64,000 nucleotides of DNA, from positions 1,054,001 to 1,118,000 of the forward strand of contig NZ_BSUL01000001.1 of the NCBI RefSeq assembly GCF_030161575.1, read 5' to 3'. The position numbers were made by a program, and so were the translations under genes. Below are positions 20,142 to 29,039 of the stretch, piece by piece. Origin of the DNA: Arenivirga flava (GTDB taxonomy: Bacteria > Actinomycetota > Actinomycetes > Actinomycetales > Microbacteriaceae). Each line of letters starts with the position of its first letter. Position 1 is the first letter of the stretch. The notes beneath the pieces are model-generated. The model worked only from the letters and a program-made list of their open reading frames with translations, did no database searches and was not told the DNA's origin.

Positions 20142-21662
20142 ATGAGCGCCAGCACCGGGATCGAGATCGAGCGGAAGTACGACGTGGAGGACGGTGCGGC
20201 CCTGCCGGACCTCGTCGGAGCCACCGCGGCGGTGGCCGCCGTGGAGGACGAGGGCGTGCGCGAGCTGGTGACCGTCTACCTGGACACCGCCGACCTCGCC
20301 CTCGCCCGCCGCGGGGTGGTCCTGCGGCGCCGCACCGGGGGGCCGGACGCCGGATGGCACGTCAAGACGAGCGGCGACGGCCGAGGCCGGGTGGAGCACC
20401 GCCTGCCCCTCGACGACGCCGCGGCCGCAGCGGACGCCGAGCTGGGCGCCCCGCCCGCCGAGCTGCTCGACCCGCTGCGCGGTCTCGTGCGAGGACGGCC
20501 CGTCGAGGCGATCGCGACGCTGGCCGTGCAGCGGCGTGCGCTGATCCTGCGCGACGCCGACGGACGCGCGCTGGCCGAGGTCGTCGACGACCACGTGACG
20601 GCGACCCCGCGCCGCGGCGAGCCGAGCTCGTGGCGCGAGTGGGAGGTGGAGCTCGCCCCCGGCTCCGACGACGACGCGCTGCTCGACGCCGTCGAGCAGC
20701 GGCTGCTCGCGGTCGGTGCCGCGGTCTCGGGGTCGGTGGCCAAGGTGGCGCGCGCGCTGGGAGCGGCCGTGCCCGCCGCCCGGGAGGGCGCATCCGCTGC
20801 GCTGAAGCCGAAGGCTGGCCTCGACCGCTTCGCGACGGACGCGGTCGGCGCACTCGTGTCGCGGCTGGTCGCGCTCGACGAGTCGGTGCGCCGCGGCCAG
20901 GAGGATGCCGTGCACCAGCTGCGCACGACCGCGCGGCGCCTGCGCTCGGTGCTCGGCGCGGTGGAGCCCGCCTACGAAGCCCAGGCGGTCGACGCTCTGC
21001 AGAACGGCCTGCGCGAGCTCGGACGGTCCCTCAGCGCGGCGCGCGACGCGGAGGTGCGCCGCGAGCGGTTGACCGCTGCGGTCGCCGACGAGCCCGAGGG
21101 GCCGGCGGTCGAGCACCTGCTGCGGCTCGCCGCCGACCACGAGGAGACGGCCCGCGAGGCGGCGGTGGCCGCGCTCGACGGCGAGGAGTACTTTGCCCTG
21201 CTCGACGCGCTCGAGGCGCTGACCCCGCTCGAGGGCGTGCGGCATCCGCGGGCCTCGAAGGCGCTGCGCGAGCGGATGCGGCGCGAGCACCGCCGCGTGC
21301 GCCGGGCCGCGATCCGCTTCGACGAGGCCCCCGGGCCCGCGAGCTCGGGCGAGGCGCTGCACGATGCGCGCAAGGCCGCCAAGCGGCTGCGCTACGTGAT
21401 CGAGGCGGCCAGGGCGCTGCCGGGATTCGGCGGCACCGGCCTGGCGCGCCGGGCCGAGGCCGTGCAGGACGCGCTCGGCGAGCATCTCGACGCCGTGGCG
21501 GCGGCGGCGGCGATCGTCGAGGCCGTGCCGCTGGCGCAGCGGCTCGAGCCGGCCGGGCTCTTCTCGCTCGGGCGGGCGCACGCGCAGGAGGAGCGCCGCG
21601 CGGCCGATGCGCTCGACGCGGGCCTGCTGGCGCTGTGGGAGCTGTTCGACCGGGAGCCGTGA
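20142..21662 (+). CDS. CYTH and CHAD domain protein
   Basis: 506 aa. The N-terminal CYTH domain (residues about 5-200) has the ExExK signature (EIERKY) of the triphosphate tunnel metalloenzymes, which bind inorganic polyphosphate or other triphosphates. The C-terminal CHAD domain (about 215-500) is helical with conserved basic and histidine residues (EDAVHQLRTTARRLRS; ALHDARKAAKRLRYV) and is known to bind polyphosphate. Stand-alone plus-strand gene, divergent from the PP2C gene. Its physiological substrate cannot be told from sequence. Confidence 0.93.
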   Translation: MSASTGIEIERKYDVEDGAALPDLVGATAAVAAVEDEGVRELVTVYLDTADLALARRGVVLRRRTGGPDAGWHVKTSGDGRGRVEHRLPLDDAAAAADAELGAPPAELLDPLRGLVRGRPVEAIATLAVQRRALILRDADGRALAEVVDDHVTATPRRGEPSSWREWEVELAPGSDDDALLDAVEQRLLAVGAAVSGSVAKVARALGAAVPAAREGASAALKPKAGLDRFATDAVGALVSRLVALDESVRRGQEDAVHQLRTTARRLRSVLGAVEPAYEAQAVDALQNGLRELGRSLSAARDAEVRRERLTAAVADEPEGPAVEHLLRLAADHEETAREAAVAALDGEEYFALLDALEALTPLEGVRHPRASKALRERMRREHRRVRRAAIRFDEAPGPASSGEALHDARKAAKRLRYVIEAARALPGFGGTGLARRAEAVQDALGEHLDAVAAAAAIVEAVPLAQRLEPAGLFSLGRAHAQEERRAADALDAGLLALWELFDREP

Positions 21663-21726
21663 TCGGGGTGCCGCGTGCGCGGCGCGCATGGTCGGCGCCC
21701 GCGCGCAACCCGCTTCTGAGGCGCGT

Positions 21727-21844
21727 GTTCGATTCGGAGGAGATCCGGCGTCGGAGCTCATCCGCTCGGGGGCTGAGGTGCGGGAAGTCGGGGACTGCGG
21801 CCTGCGCCGCAGCTCGACGGCGCGGTTCCTCCTCCGAATCGCAC
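21727..21844. repeat. Long imperfect palindrome (element 1)
   Basis: Left arm 21727-21758 (begins GTTCGATTCGGAGGAGATCC) and right arm 21811-21844 (ends CCTCCTCCGAATCGCAC) are imperfect inverted repeats of about 32 bp around a 52-nt centre that has its own small stem (GCGGC-CTGC-GCCGC). It lies just after the CYTH-CHAD stop, facing the tRNA terminator. It could act as a terminator or be a non-autonomous repetitive element. Similar structures occur at 33917, 34160, 44756 and 58285. Confidence 0.55.
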
Positions 21845-21887
21845 ATGGGCGGACGCGGCTGAACGGGCGGTCGGCGGGCCGGGAACG

Positions 21888-21924
21888 ACGAACGCCCCCG
21901 GAGCAGCACTCCGGGGGCGTTCGT
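21888..21924 (-). terminator. Terminator hairpin of tRNA-Glu
   Basis: Perfect 16-bp inverted repeat: 21888-21903 (ACGAACGCCCCCGGAG) pairs with 21909-21924 (CTCCGGGGGCGTTCGT) around a 5-nt loop. It begins nine bases after the tRNA 3' end. There is no good T-tract, as is common in actinobacterial terminators. It could also terminate plus-strand transcription from the CYTH-CHAD gene. Confidence 0.85.
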
Positions 21925-21932
21925 GTTGTCGG

Positions 21933-22005
21933 TGACCCCAGCGGGATTCGAACCCGCGTTACCGCCGTGAGAGGGCGGCGTACTAGGCCGCTATACGATG
22001 GGGCC
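21933..22005 (-). tRNA. tRNA-Glu (anticodon CTC)
   Basis: 73-nt cloverleaf. Acceptor GGCCCCA (22005-21999) pairs with TGGGGTC (21940-21934), including one G-T pair, and the discriminator is A. The T arm contains GGTTCGAATCC. The anticodon stem CCGCC/GGCGG frames the loop CTCTCAC, giving anticodon CTC, which reads GAG. The 3' CCA is not encoded. An excellent terminator follows. Confidence 0.96.
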
Positions 22006-22042
22006 GGTCTTGCGAGGCTTTCCGTCTCGCGACAACTCAATG

Positions 22043-22072
22043 AGTATGACACGGGGCCGAAGGAGCGGCCAA
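22043..22072 (-). promoter_or_regulatory. Probable tRNA-Glu promoter
   Basis: On the minus strand, TTGGCC (22072-22067) and CATACT (22048-22043) are separated by 18 bp, and the tRNA 5' end lies about 38 bp downstream. This fits a housekeeping sigma promoter by eye only. Confidence 0.4.
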
Positions 22073-22150
22073 ATCGAGGCTTGCTCCCCGGGCGTGTCGC
22101 GCCCTTCCTCCGCACCCGGCCCGCGCGCGCACCGGAGTCCCGCCCCCGGC

Positions 22151-22240
22151 ACGGGCGCTCAGCGCCGGGCGGGCTCGGGCACGGGCGCTCAGCCCCGGGC
22201 AGGCTCGGGCACGGGCGCTCAGCGCCGGGCGGGCTCGGGC
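22151..22240. repeat. Three 30-bp tandem repeats at the lipid kinase 3' end
   Basis: Units 22151-22180, 22181-22210 and 22211-22240 begin ACGGGCGCTCAGCGCCGGGC. Units 1 and 3 are identical and unit 2 differs at two bases. The third unit encodes the EPARR-stop tail of the lipid kinase, so the array looks like repeated duplication of the gene's last codons. Each unit holds a small GGCGC-TCA-GCGCC stem. Confidence 0.9.
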
Positions 22241-23157
22241 GCGGGCGGCGCGAGCACGCGCAGCGCGCCCGGCTCGACGCGCACGTCGAGGGGCAACGGG
22301 CCGACGCGCTCGCCGTCGGCGTAGCCCACCGCATCCGCATCCATCCGCACCCGGTGCACGCGCTCGATGCTGACGCGCGGGTCGCCCACGTGCGTGCCGG
22401 CGAAGACCCGCGGGAAGATGCGCAGGAACGACAACCGCCCCATCGGCGCCACGATGAACAGGTCGAGCAGGCCGTCGTCGAGCAGCGCCTTCGGCGTGAT
22501 GAGCATGCCGCCGCCGAGCGAGGTGTTGTTCGCCACCGACACGAGCAGCGCCTCGACCGAGCGCCGCTGCCCATCGACGACGAGGTCGTAGCGGCGCGGG
22601 CGCAGACGCAGCAGCTCGAGCAGGATCGCGACGTTGTAGCGCTGTCGACCCCGCGGCCAGCGCAGGGCGTTCGCCCGCTCGTTGACGATCGAGTCGAAGC
22701 CCGCGGAGAGCACGCCGGCGAAGCGGCGCTCCGTGGAGCCGTCCTCCGCGCGGATGAGGCCGGCGTCGATGGTGCGGGCCGGATGCTCGAACGCCTCCAG
22801 CAGCACCGCGACGGCGCGCTGCGGGTCGCCGAGCGGGATGCCGAGGCCGCGCGCGAAGTCGTTGCCCGTGCCGCTCGGCACGAGGCCCAGCGGCACGCCG
22901 GTGCCGGCGAGCAGGCCGGAGGCGAGATGCACCATGCCGTCGCCGCCGACCACGACGAAGGCGTCGAGCGGCTCCTGGACCAGCAGCTCGCGGCAGCGCG
23001 CCTCGAGCCGCGCCATGCTCGACTCGAGCACCCGTGTGACGCGGTGGCCGGCGGACTCGAGCGCGCGCACGACCTGGTCGCCCGTCGAGCGGCGGGCTCC
23101 GAACGAGGCAGCGGGGTTGACGGCGACGACGACGTGTCGCGGAGTCCGGGCGCTCAT
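22219..23157 (-). CDS. Diacylglycerol/lipid kinase family protein (YegS/DagK type)
   Basis: 312 aa. The DAGK catalytic N-terminal half shows VAVNPAASFG, VVVGGDGMVHLASGL and GTGNDFARGLG (nucleotide and substrate binding). A beta-rich C-terminal half follows with LSAGFDSIVNERAN and LGGGMLITPKALLDDGLLDLFIV. It probably phosphorylates a membrane lipid such as diacylglycerol; the exact substrate is not deducible. Its last codons are part of a 30-bp tandem repeat. Confidence 0.92.
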   Translation of the reverse strand: MSARTPRHVVVAVNPAASFGARRSTGDQVVRALESAGHRVTRVLESSMARLEARCRELLVQEPLDAFVVVGGDGMVHLASGLLAGTGVPLGLVPSGTGNDFARGLGIPLGDPQRAVAVLLEAFEHPARTIDAGLIRAEDGSTERRFAGVLSAGFDSIVNERANALRWPRGRQRYNVAILLELLRLRPRRYDLVVDGQRRSVEALLVSVANNTSLGGGMLITPKALLDDGLLDLFIVAPMGRLSFLRIFPRVFAGTHVGDPRVSIERVHRVRMDADAVGYADGERVGPLPLDVRVEPGALRVLAPPAPEPARR

Positions 23158-23295
23158 CCGCTCAGTATGGCCGTGCGGATGCGCGCTCGGCGAGCCCTGG
23201 GGCGCGGACGGCCTGCGGGCACTGGGTCGCGGACGCCGGCGGGATCGTGCGGCGGTGTCCCTCGGGCGCCGGGCGCGGTGCGGCGGGGAGCCGGG

Positions 23296-23565
23296 TCAGG
23301 AGTCGGAGCGGGGTGCCGCGTCGGGTGCCGGCAGGCCGAGGGCGGCGCGCAGGCGGGCCTCGGCGTCGCCGGCGTCCTCGCGAGGTCGGCTCGCGGCCTG
23401 GTTCGCCTCGGTGACGGCCCTGAGCACCTCCTCGCGGTGGATGCGGACGCCGCGGGGCGCATCGATGCCGATGCGCACGCCGTCACCGCGCGACTCGATG
23501 ATCGTGACGACGATGTCGTCGCCGATCAGCACCCGCTCCCCGGGCTTGCGCGTCAGCACCAGCAT
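23296..23565 (-). CDS. csrA: Carbon storage regulator CsrA
   Basis: 89-aa RNA-binding translational repressor. The core MLVLTRKPGERVLIGDDIVV...GVRIGIDAPRGVRIHREEV is complete; the arginine of VHRE-type motifs is present as IHREE. The C-terminal tail (about residues 60-89) is longer than in the 61-74 aa Gram-negative and Bacillus proteins. In flagellated Gram-positives CsrA represses flagellin translation and is neutralised by FliW, which is encoded at 52251-52637. Candidate targets with ACGGA in hairpin loops lie ahead of fliC and flgB. Confidence 0.96.
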   Translation of the reverse strand: MLVLTRKPGERVLIGDDIVVTIIESRGDGVRIGIDAPRGVRIHREEVLRAVTEANQAASRPREDAGDAEARLRAALGLPAPDAAPRSDS

Positions 23566-23870
23566 CCGCCCAGCGTATCGGCTCGCGCGCCGAGCGCTCC
23601 GAGGCGGGCGGGTGTTTCTCGGCGGACGAGGGATGAGCGCGGTGCGCGACGGGTCCGATGCGATCGCCTGCGGCTGACCGTGCTCGACAGGGCGCATCCG
23701 CTCGGCTGGTCGGCGTGGCGCGCAGCCCGGACCGCCCACGCACCCGACCCGTCGCGGATGGGAGGCGCGGGCCGCTCACGGCGATCGGTGCGAGTCGTGG
23801 CGGCCCGGCCTCGCCCGGCGCCGCGACGAGTCGCACCGCTGCCGCGCGGCGGGTTCAGAGGGCGGTGGGT
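23566..23870. other. Intergenic gap upstream of csrA
   Basis: 305 bp between the FlhF-like gene and csrA. I see no convincing gene, no FliA-type promoter of the kind found elsewhere in the locus, and no terminator. The csrA promoter presumably lies here. Confidence 0.5.
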
Positions 23871-24867
23871 TCAGAGGGTCGGGGCCGTCGCGGGGGCGGT
23901 CTCGATCCAGCCGACGGGGATGCGCAGCTCGTTGACCGTGGCGGGGCTGGCGGTGCCGGTGAGGCCGACGAGCGCGAGGGCGTCGACGGGGAGCGCCGCG
24001 GCGACGGCGCCGACCCAGCGGGCCGTGTCCTCCGGCTTGCGGCCCGGGTCCACCACGACCCAGACCTGGTCGGCCGGCACCGCGCGAAGACCCTCCAGGC
24101 GGGCGGGGTCGACGGGGAGGAAGCGGGCAGCCCGGCCGCGACGATGCCGGCCCTGCCGTGCTGCACGCCGTCGGCGCGGAAGGCGTTGCCCGAGCGGCGG
24201 TCGTCGACGCGCGGCAGCCCGGGCTCCTCCAGGGCACCGGAGACGGCCAGGCGGGCTCCCCGGCGACGGACATGGTGCGGGCGATCGCGAGCGGCACGGC
24301 GCCGAGCCCGATGACGAGCACGAGGTCGCCGGCGCTGGAGCGCAGCGCGGGCACCGGGGCCTGCGGCGGCTCCGGCGCGGTGACGGCGACGATCTCGTCG
24401 AGCAGGCGCGCGAAGTCGGGGCGCTCCGTGGAGACGTGCGCTGGCGGGGCGAGGGGTTCGCCGGCCGGGGCGCCGTGCATCCGCTCCTCCGCCCGCTCCG
24501 CACGATCGAGCAGGGCGTCGATGCCCGAGGCGTCTTCGGGGACGTGGGAGCGGCGGCCCGCAGCCGCGATGACGTGGTCGGGCCCCAGCCCCTGGCCGGA
24601 GCCGCGGGAGCGGTCGCCCGCAGCCGCCTCGGACGCCGAGCCGGCTCCCGGGACCGGTTCGGCGCGCAGAGCGGACGCCTGCGATGCCGGGCCGTCCGGG
24701 ATCTCGATCTCGGCCTCGAAGTAGGCCTTGCCGAACAGGCCCCGCAGCCCGCCGGCGGTCACCCGCTCGGCGCTGAGGATGCGCGCGCGCGGTCCGAACT
24801 CCCGCTCGACGCGCTCGGTGAGCTCGGTGAGCGAGGGCGCGTCACGCCGCAATCGTCTCGGAGACAC
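23871..24867 (-). CDS. FlhF-like protein with degenerate GTPase domain (two frameshifts)
   Basis: Placed where flhF is expected, directly after flhA. The N-terminus (SLTELTERVEREFGPRARIL) resembles the FlhF B domain. The rest (VLVIGLGAVPLAIARTMSVAGEPA ... DQVWVVVDPGRKPEDTARWV ... ALALVGLTGTASPATVNELRIPVGWIE) has the order of an SRP-type G domain but no P-loop lysine/threonine and no TKLD motif, so GTP hydrolysis is unlikely. Single bases appear to be lost at 24248-24255 and 24121-24129; restoring both gives 332 aa in one frame. The GTG start at 24867 lies inside the flhA 3' end. Confidence 0.72.
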
Positions 24868-26902
24868 GCACCACCCCCACGGTCTCGATGCGGCTGCCGG
24901 CGCTCGTGGCCTCCTGGTAGGAGAGCACCGCGACGCCGTCGGCCTGGGTGCCGGCCAGGCGGCGGACGGCGGGGCGCAGCGCCGGCGCGCAGACCAGCAC
25001 GGGCGCGATGCCGCGCGAGTCGACCGAGCGGATGGTGTCCGCCAGCGCCGCGATGACCTGCTCGATGCGGCTCGGGTCGAGCACGATCTGCGTGCCGTGC
25101 TCGCTGGGTCGCAGCCCCTCGAGCATCGACTGCTCGAGCGCCGGATCGATCATGACGACGCGCAGCACGCCGTCGTCGAGGTGCTTGGCCACGAGCGCCG
25201 GTCCCAGCGCCGTGCGGGCGGCCTCGATGAGCCCCTCCGGATCGGAGGACTGATTGGCGCGCAGCGACAGCGCCTCGTAGATGCGCGGCAGGTCGTTGAT
25301 GGCGACCCGCTCCGCGAGCAGGCCCTGCAGCACCCGCTGCACCTCGGCGAGGCTGAGCACGTTCGGCACGAGCTCGTCGACCGCCGACGGGTTGACCTGC
25401 TTGACGCCCTCGGTGAGCACCCGCACGTCCTCGCGGCTGAGCAGCCGGGCGGCGTTCTGGTTGATCACCGCGGAGAGGTGCGTGACGATGACCGAGACGC
25501 GGTCGATGACCGTGGCCCCGGCCATCTCGGCGGCGTGGCGCATCTCGGCGGGCACCCACTTGCCGGCGAGCTGGAACACCGGCTCGACGGTGGCCTGGCC
25601 GGGCACGTCCTCGAGCCCGTCGCCGAGGGCCAGCAGTCGCCCCGAGGGCGCGGTGCCCCGGCCGACCTCGACGCCGGCGACCCGGATGGCGTAGGTGGAG
25701 CGGGGCAGCTCGATGCTGTCGCGGGTGCGCACGGCCGGCACGACCACGCCCAGCTCCGCGGCGACCGTGCGCCGCAGCGCCTTGACCCGGGCGAGCAGGT
25801 CGTCGCTCTGACCGCTGACGAGGTCGACGAGGTCGGGGGCGAGCTGAATCTCGAGCGCGTGCACCCGCATCTGCTCGATGAGGTCCTCCGTCGTGTCCCC
25901 GCTCGGCGCCGGCGGCATCGCCTCGGCGATGCGCTTCGCCGCCTCGGCCCTCTTCTCGCCGGCCGCGATGCGCCGGCTGGCGATGATGAGGCCGACGCCG
26001 ACGACGATGAACGGGATCGGCGGCATGCCGGGGATCAGCGCCATCACCAGCGCCGCGCATCCGGCGATCATCAACGCCATCTGCGACTGCGACAGCTGCT
26101 TCGACGCCTGCGAGCTCATCTCCTGGTCGGAGGTGGAGCGCGTGACGATCATGCCGGTCGCGACCGCCATGAGCAGCGCGGGGATCTGCGTGACGAGCCC
26201 GTCGCCGATGGTCAGCAGCGTGTAGGTCTCGACGGCCTCACCGATCTCCATGCCGCGCTGCAGCATGCCGAGGGCGATGCCGCCCACGACGTTGATGATG
26301 ATGATGATGATGCCGGCGATCGCGTCGCCCTTGACGAACTTCGACGCACCGTCCATCGCGCCGTAGAAGTCCGCCTCCGCAGCCACCTCGGCACGGCGCT
26401 CCTTGGCCTGCTGCTCGCTGATCATGCCGGCGTTGAGCTCGGCGTCGATGGCCATCTGCTTGCCGGGCATCGCGTCGAGGGTGAAGCGGGCGCCGACCTC
26501 CGCGACGCGCTCGGCGCCCTTCGTGACGACGACGAACTGGATGACGATGAGGATGAGGAACACGACCGCGCCGATGACGAGCGAGCCGCCGACGGCGACG
26601 TGCCCGAAGGCGGCGATGACCTCGCCGGCGTAGCCCTCCCCCAGCACCAGGCGCGTCGAGGCGACGTTGAGGCCGAGCCGGAACAGGGTGGCCACGAGCA
26701 GCAGCGATGGGAACACCGAGAAGTCGAGCGGCTTCTTTGCGAACATCGTCGTGAGCAGGATCACCAGCGCGAAGAGGATGTTCACGATGATGAGCAGGTC
26801 GAGCAGCGGCGCGGGCACCGGCACGACGAGCAGCAGGATGATGCCGACGACCCCGACGGGCACGCCGAGCATCGTGAGCAGGGACTTCATGCGCGCGGTC
26901 AT
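24842..26902 (-). CDS. flhA: Flagellar export gate protein FlhA
   Basis: 686 aa inner-membrane component of the flagellar type III export gate. Eight N-terminal helices (residues about 5-325) contain the FHIPEP-type loop (DAMPGKQMAIDAELNAGMI). The cytoplasmic export-platform domain follows. ATG at 26902 overlaps the flhB stop (ATGA). The frame is intact, and it also runs on upstream through flhB into the end of fliR; that is frame coincidence. Confidence 0.97.
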   Translation of the reverse strand: MTARMKSLLTMLGVPVGVVGIILLLVVPVPAPLLDLLIIVNILFALVILLTTMFAKKPLDFSVFPSLLLVATLFRLGLNVASTRLVLGEGYAGEVIAAFGHVAVGGSLVIGAVVFLILIVIQFVVVTKGAERVAEVGARFTLDAMPGKQMAIDAELNAGMISEQQAKERRAEVAAEADFYGAMDGASKFVKGDAIAGIIIIIINVVGGIALGMLQRGMEIGEAVETYTLLTIGDGLVTQIPALLMAVATGMIVTRSTSDQEMSSQASKQLSQSQMALMIAGCAALVMALIPGMPPIPFIVVGVGLIIASRRIAAGEKRAEAAKRIAEAMPPAPSGDTTEDLIEQMRVHALEIQLAPDLVDLVSGQSDDLLARVKALRRTVAAELGVVVPAVRTRDSIELPRSTYAIRVAGVEVGRGTAPSGRLLALGDGLEDVPGQATVEPVFQLAGKWVPAEMRHAAEMAGATVIDRVSVIVTHLSAVINQNAARLLSREDVRVLTEGVKQVNPSAVDELVPNVLSLAEVQRVLQGLLAERVAINDLPRIYEALSLRANQSSDPEGLIEAARTALGPALVAKHLDDGVLRVVMIDPALEQSMLEGLRPSEHGTQIVLDPSRIEQVIAALADTIRSVDSRGIAPVLVCAPALRPAVRRLAGTQADGVAVLSYQEATSAGSRIETVGVVRVSETIAA

Positions 26903-27996
26903 GCGTCTCCTCCGGTGAGGACGGGGGTCATGGTCTGGATGCCGGATGCGCCGCCGCGGCGCTGCAGCGCCATCACGAAGGCGAGCAGGCGGGCTACGGC
27001 GGTGTAGAGCTCGGCCGGGATCTCCTGGCCGACGTCGCAGGCGGCGTGCAGGCCGCGCGTGAGCGCGACCTCGCGCACCATCGGCACGCCCGACTCCTCG
27101 GCCTTCTCGCGGATCCGGCGGGCGATCTCGTCGACGCCCTTCGCGACGACGCGCGGTGCGCTCTTGCCGGGCTCGTAGCGGAGGGCGACGGCGTAGTGGG
27201 TCGGGTTCACGACGACGACGTCCGCATCCGCCACCGAGGCGATCATGCGGTTGCGGCTCATCGCGAGTTGGCGGGCGCGGCGCTGCGACTTGATCAGCGG
27301 GTCGCCCTCGCTGTTCTTCGACTCGTCGCGCACCTCCTTCTTGGTCATGCGGGTGTGCTTGCGGTTGCGCCGGGCGATGACGAGCATGTCGAAGACCGCG
27401 AGCGCGAGCCCGGCGAGGACGCCCGCCTGCAGCAGGGCCACGACACCGCCGCTGGCGACCCCCATCACCGCGGAGAGCGGGAGCGAGGCGCTCGCGGCGA
27501 GCGTGGGCAGCAGCCCCGTCACCACGATGGCGAGCACCCCGCCGACCACGGCGGTCTTGAGCAGGGCCTTGACGCCCTCCCAGAGCGCCTGCGCGCCGAA
27601 GGTGCGCTTGACGCCGTTCACGAGGTTGAACTGGTCGAAGCGGCCCTTGAACTGCTTGAGGTGGATGCCGCCCTGCACGAAGGCCGCGGCGACGGCGACG
27701 ATCGCCACCACCGCGAGCACCGGCGCGATGAGGCCGAGCACGGTGCCGAGCCCCTCGCCGAGCATCTCGAGCGCCACCCGCGGATCGGGCTGCGCGATGA
27801 TGCGCGGCACGTTCAGCAGCTGGTCGGTGCCGCCGTCCGCCGCCTGCTGCACGACCGCCGGCAGCATCGCCCCGACCGCGCCGATGCCGATCCAGGCGGA
27901 GAGGTCCTGGCTGCGGGAGAGCTTGCCCTCGCGGCGCACCTCGCGCATCCGCTTGTCGGTGGCGAGCTCGGTCCGCTCTTCGGAGGAATCGGACAT
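26899..27996 (-). CDS. flhB: Flagellar export switch protein FlhB
   Basis: 365 aa. Four membrane helices (about 30-210) precede a cytoplasmic domain with the autocleavage motif NPTH in VVVNPTHYAVAL, where cleavage switches export from rod/hook to filament substrates. The N-terminus EERTELATDKRMREVRREGKL is typical. The start at 27996 overlaps the (frame-corrected) fliR stop as TGATG. Confidence 0.97.
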   Translation of the reverse strand: MSDSSEERTELATDKRMREVRREGKLSRSQDLSAWIGIGAVGAMLPAVVQQAADGGTDQLLNVPRIIAQPDPRVALEMLGEGLGTVLGLIAPVLAVVAIVAVAAAFVQGGIHLKQFKGRFDQFNLVNGVKRTFGAQALWEGVKALLKTAVVGGVLAIVVTGLLPTLAASASLPLSAVMGVASGGVVALLQAGVLAGLALAVFDMLVIARRNRKHTRMTKKEVRDESKNSEGDPLIKSQRRARQLAMSRNRMIASVADADVVVVNPTHYAVALRYEPGKSAPRVVAKGVDEIARRIREKAEESGVPMVREVALTRGLHAACDVGQEIPAELYTAVARLLAFVMALQRRGGASGIQTMTPVLTGGDA

Positions 27997-28753
27997 CAGC
28001 GAGCACCCCCATCAGCTCGAGCGCATCGCCGGTGAGCGACTCGACGATGGCGGGGAGGCCGACGAAGGTCGTGACCGCGAGCACGAGGGTGAGGAGCACC
28101 TTGAGGGGGAAGCTCAGGGCGAAGGCGTTGAGGGCGGGCGCGACCCGGGTGAGCAGGCCCATGCCGACGTCGGCGAGGAAGAGCACGACGATGAGCGGGC
28201 CGGCGATCTGCACGGCCGCGAGCAGCATCTGCCCGGTGCCCTGGATGAGCAGCGGGCCGGTGACCGCCGCGGTGAGCGCCGAGCCGACCGGCAGCGCCTC
28301 GAAGGAGCGGACCAGGCCGCCGACGACGAGCAGGTAGCCGCCGGAGGCGAACAGCAGCGCGATCGCGGTCATCTGGAACAGGCGGGCGAACTGGGCGCCG
28401 TTGACCATCGACTGCGGGTCGAAGCCCTGCGCGAGCGAGAAGCCGCCGAACAGGTCGATGAGGCTGCCCGCGGACTGCACCGCGGCGAAGGCGACGAAGA
28501 CGAGGAAGCCGAGCAGCGCGCCGGCCACCAGCTCGAGCACGAGCGCCACGAGGAAATCGCCGGGGCTGCCCTGCACGTAGCCCTCGGCGGCGCGCGGCGA
28601 CACCGCCAGCGCCAGGCCGACGGCGAGCATCCCCTTCACCCGGATGGGGAACGCGCCGGTCGAGAACGGCGGGGCGATGACGAGGAACGCGACCATGCGC
28701 ACGGCCGCGAGGCCGAAGGCCTCCAGCCAGCCGAGGTTGATCGCGAGGGTCAT
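27996..28753 (-). CDS. fliR: Flagellar export gate protein FliR (frameshifted at 28006-28010)
   Basis: Six-helix export gate subunit. As sequenced the frame misses its stop and runs on through flhB. Adding one G to the run complementary to 28006-28010 gives LELMGGAR-stop and a 252-aa protein, the usual FliR length, with a TGATG overlap to flhB. The rest matches FliR (GGFSLAQGFDPQSMVNGAQFARLFQM). Confidence 0.92.
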
Positions 28754-28763
28754 GGTCGGTGCC

Positions 28764-29039
28764 TCAGACGGTGCCGAGCAGGCCGGGGATGCGGTCGAAG
28801 AGCTGCGTCGTGAAGCTCACCATCTCGGTGATCATCCAGTTGCCGGCGATGACGAGCGCCGCCGAGACGGCCACCATCTTGGGCACGAAGGAGAGCGTGA
28901 CCTCCTGCACCTGGGTGATGGACTGCAGCAGCGAGATGGCGAACCCGACCACGAGCGCGGTCACGAGCATCGGAGCGCTGAGCTTGGCGCCCATGAGGAT
29001 CGCCTGCATGGCGATGTCGAGCACGCTGGCGGTGTCCAT
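28764..29039 (-). CDS. fliQ: Flagellar export gate protein FliQ
   Basis: 91 aa with two membrane helices (about 15-40 and 50-75). The core GFAISLLQSITQVQEVTLSFVPK is the FliQ signature. It overlaps the fliP stop (TGATG) and precedes fliR by 10 bp. Confidence 0.96.
   Translation of the reverse strand: MDTASVLDIAMQAILMGAKLSAPMLVTALVVGFAISLLQSITQVQEVTLSFVPKMVAVSAALVIAGNWMITEMVSFTTQLFDRIPGLLGTV

Noticed and set aside
24842-28753. Single 1303-codon frame spanning fliR, flhB and flhA
   Set aside because: Only the two ends are real proteins (FliR and FlhA). The middle is a shadow of flhB, and the missing fliR stop is explained by one lost base.
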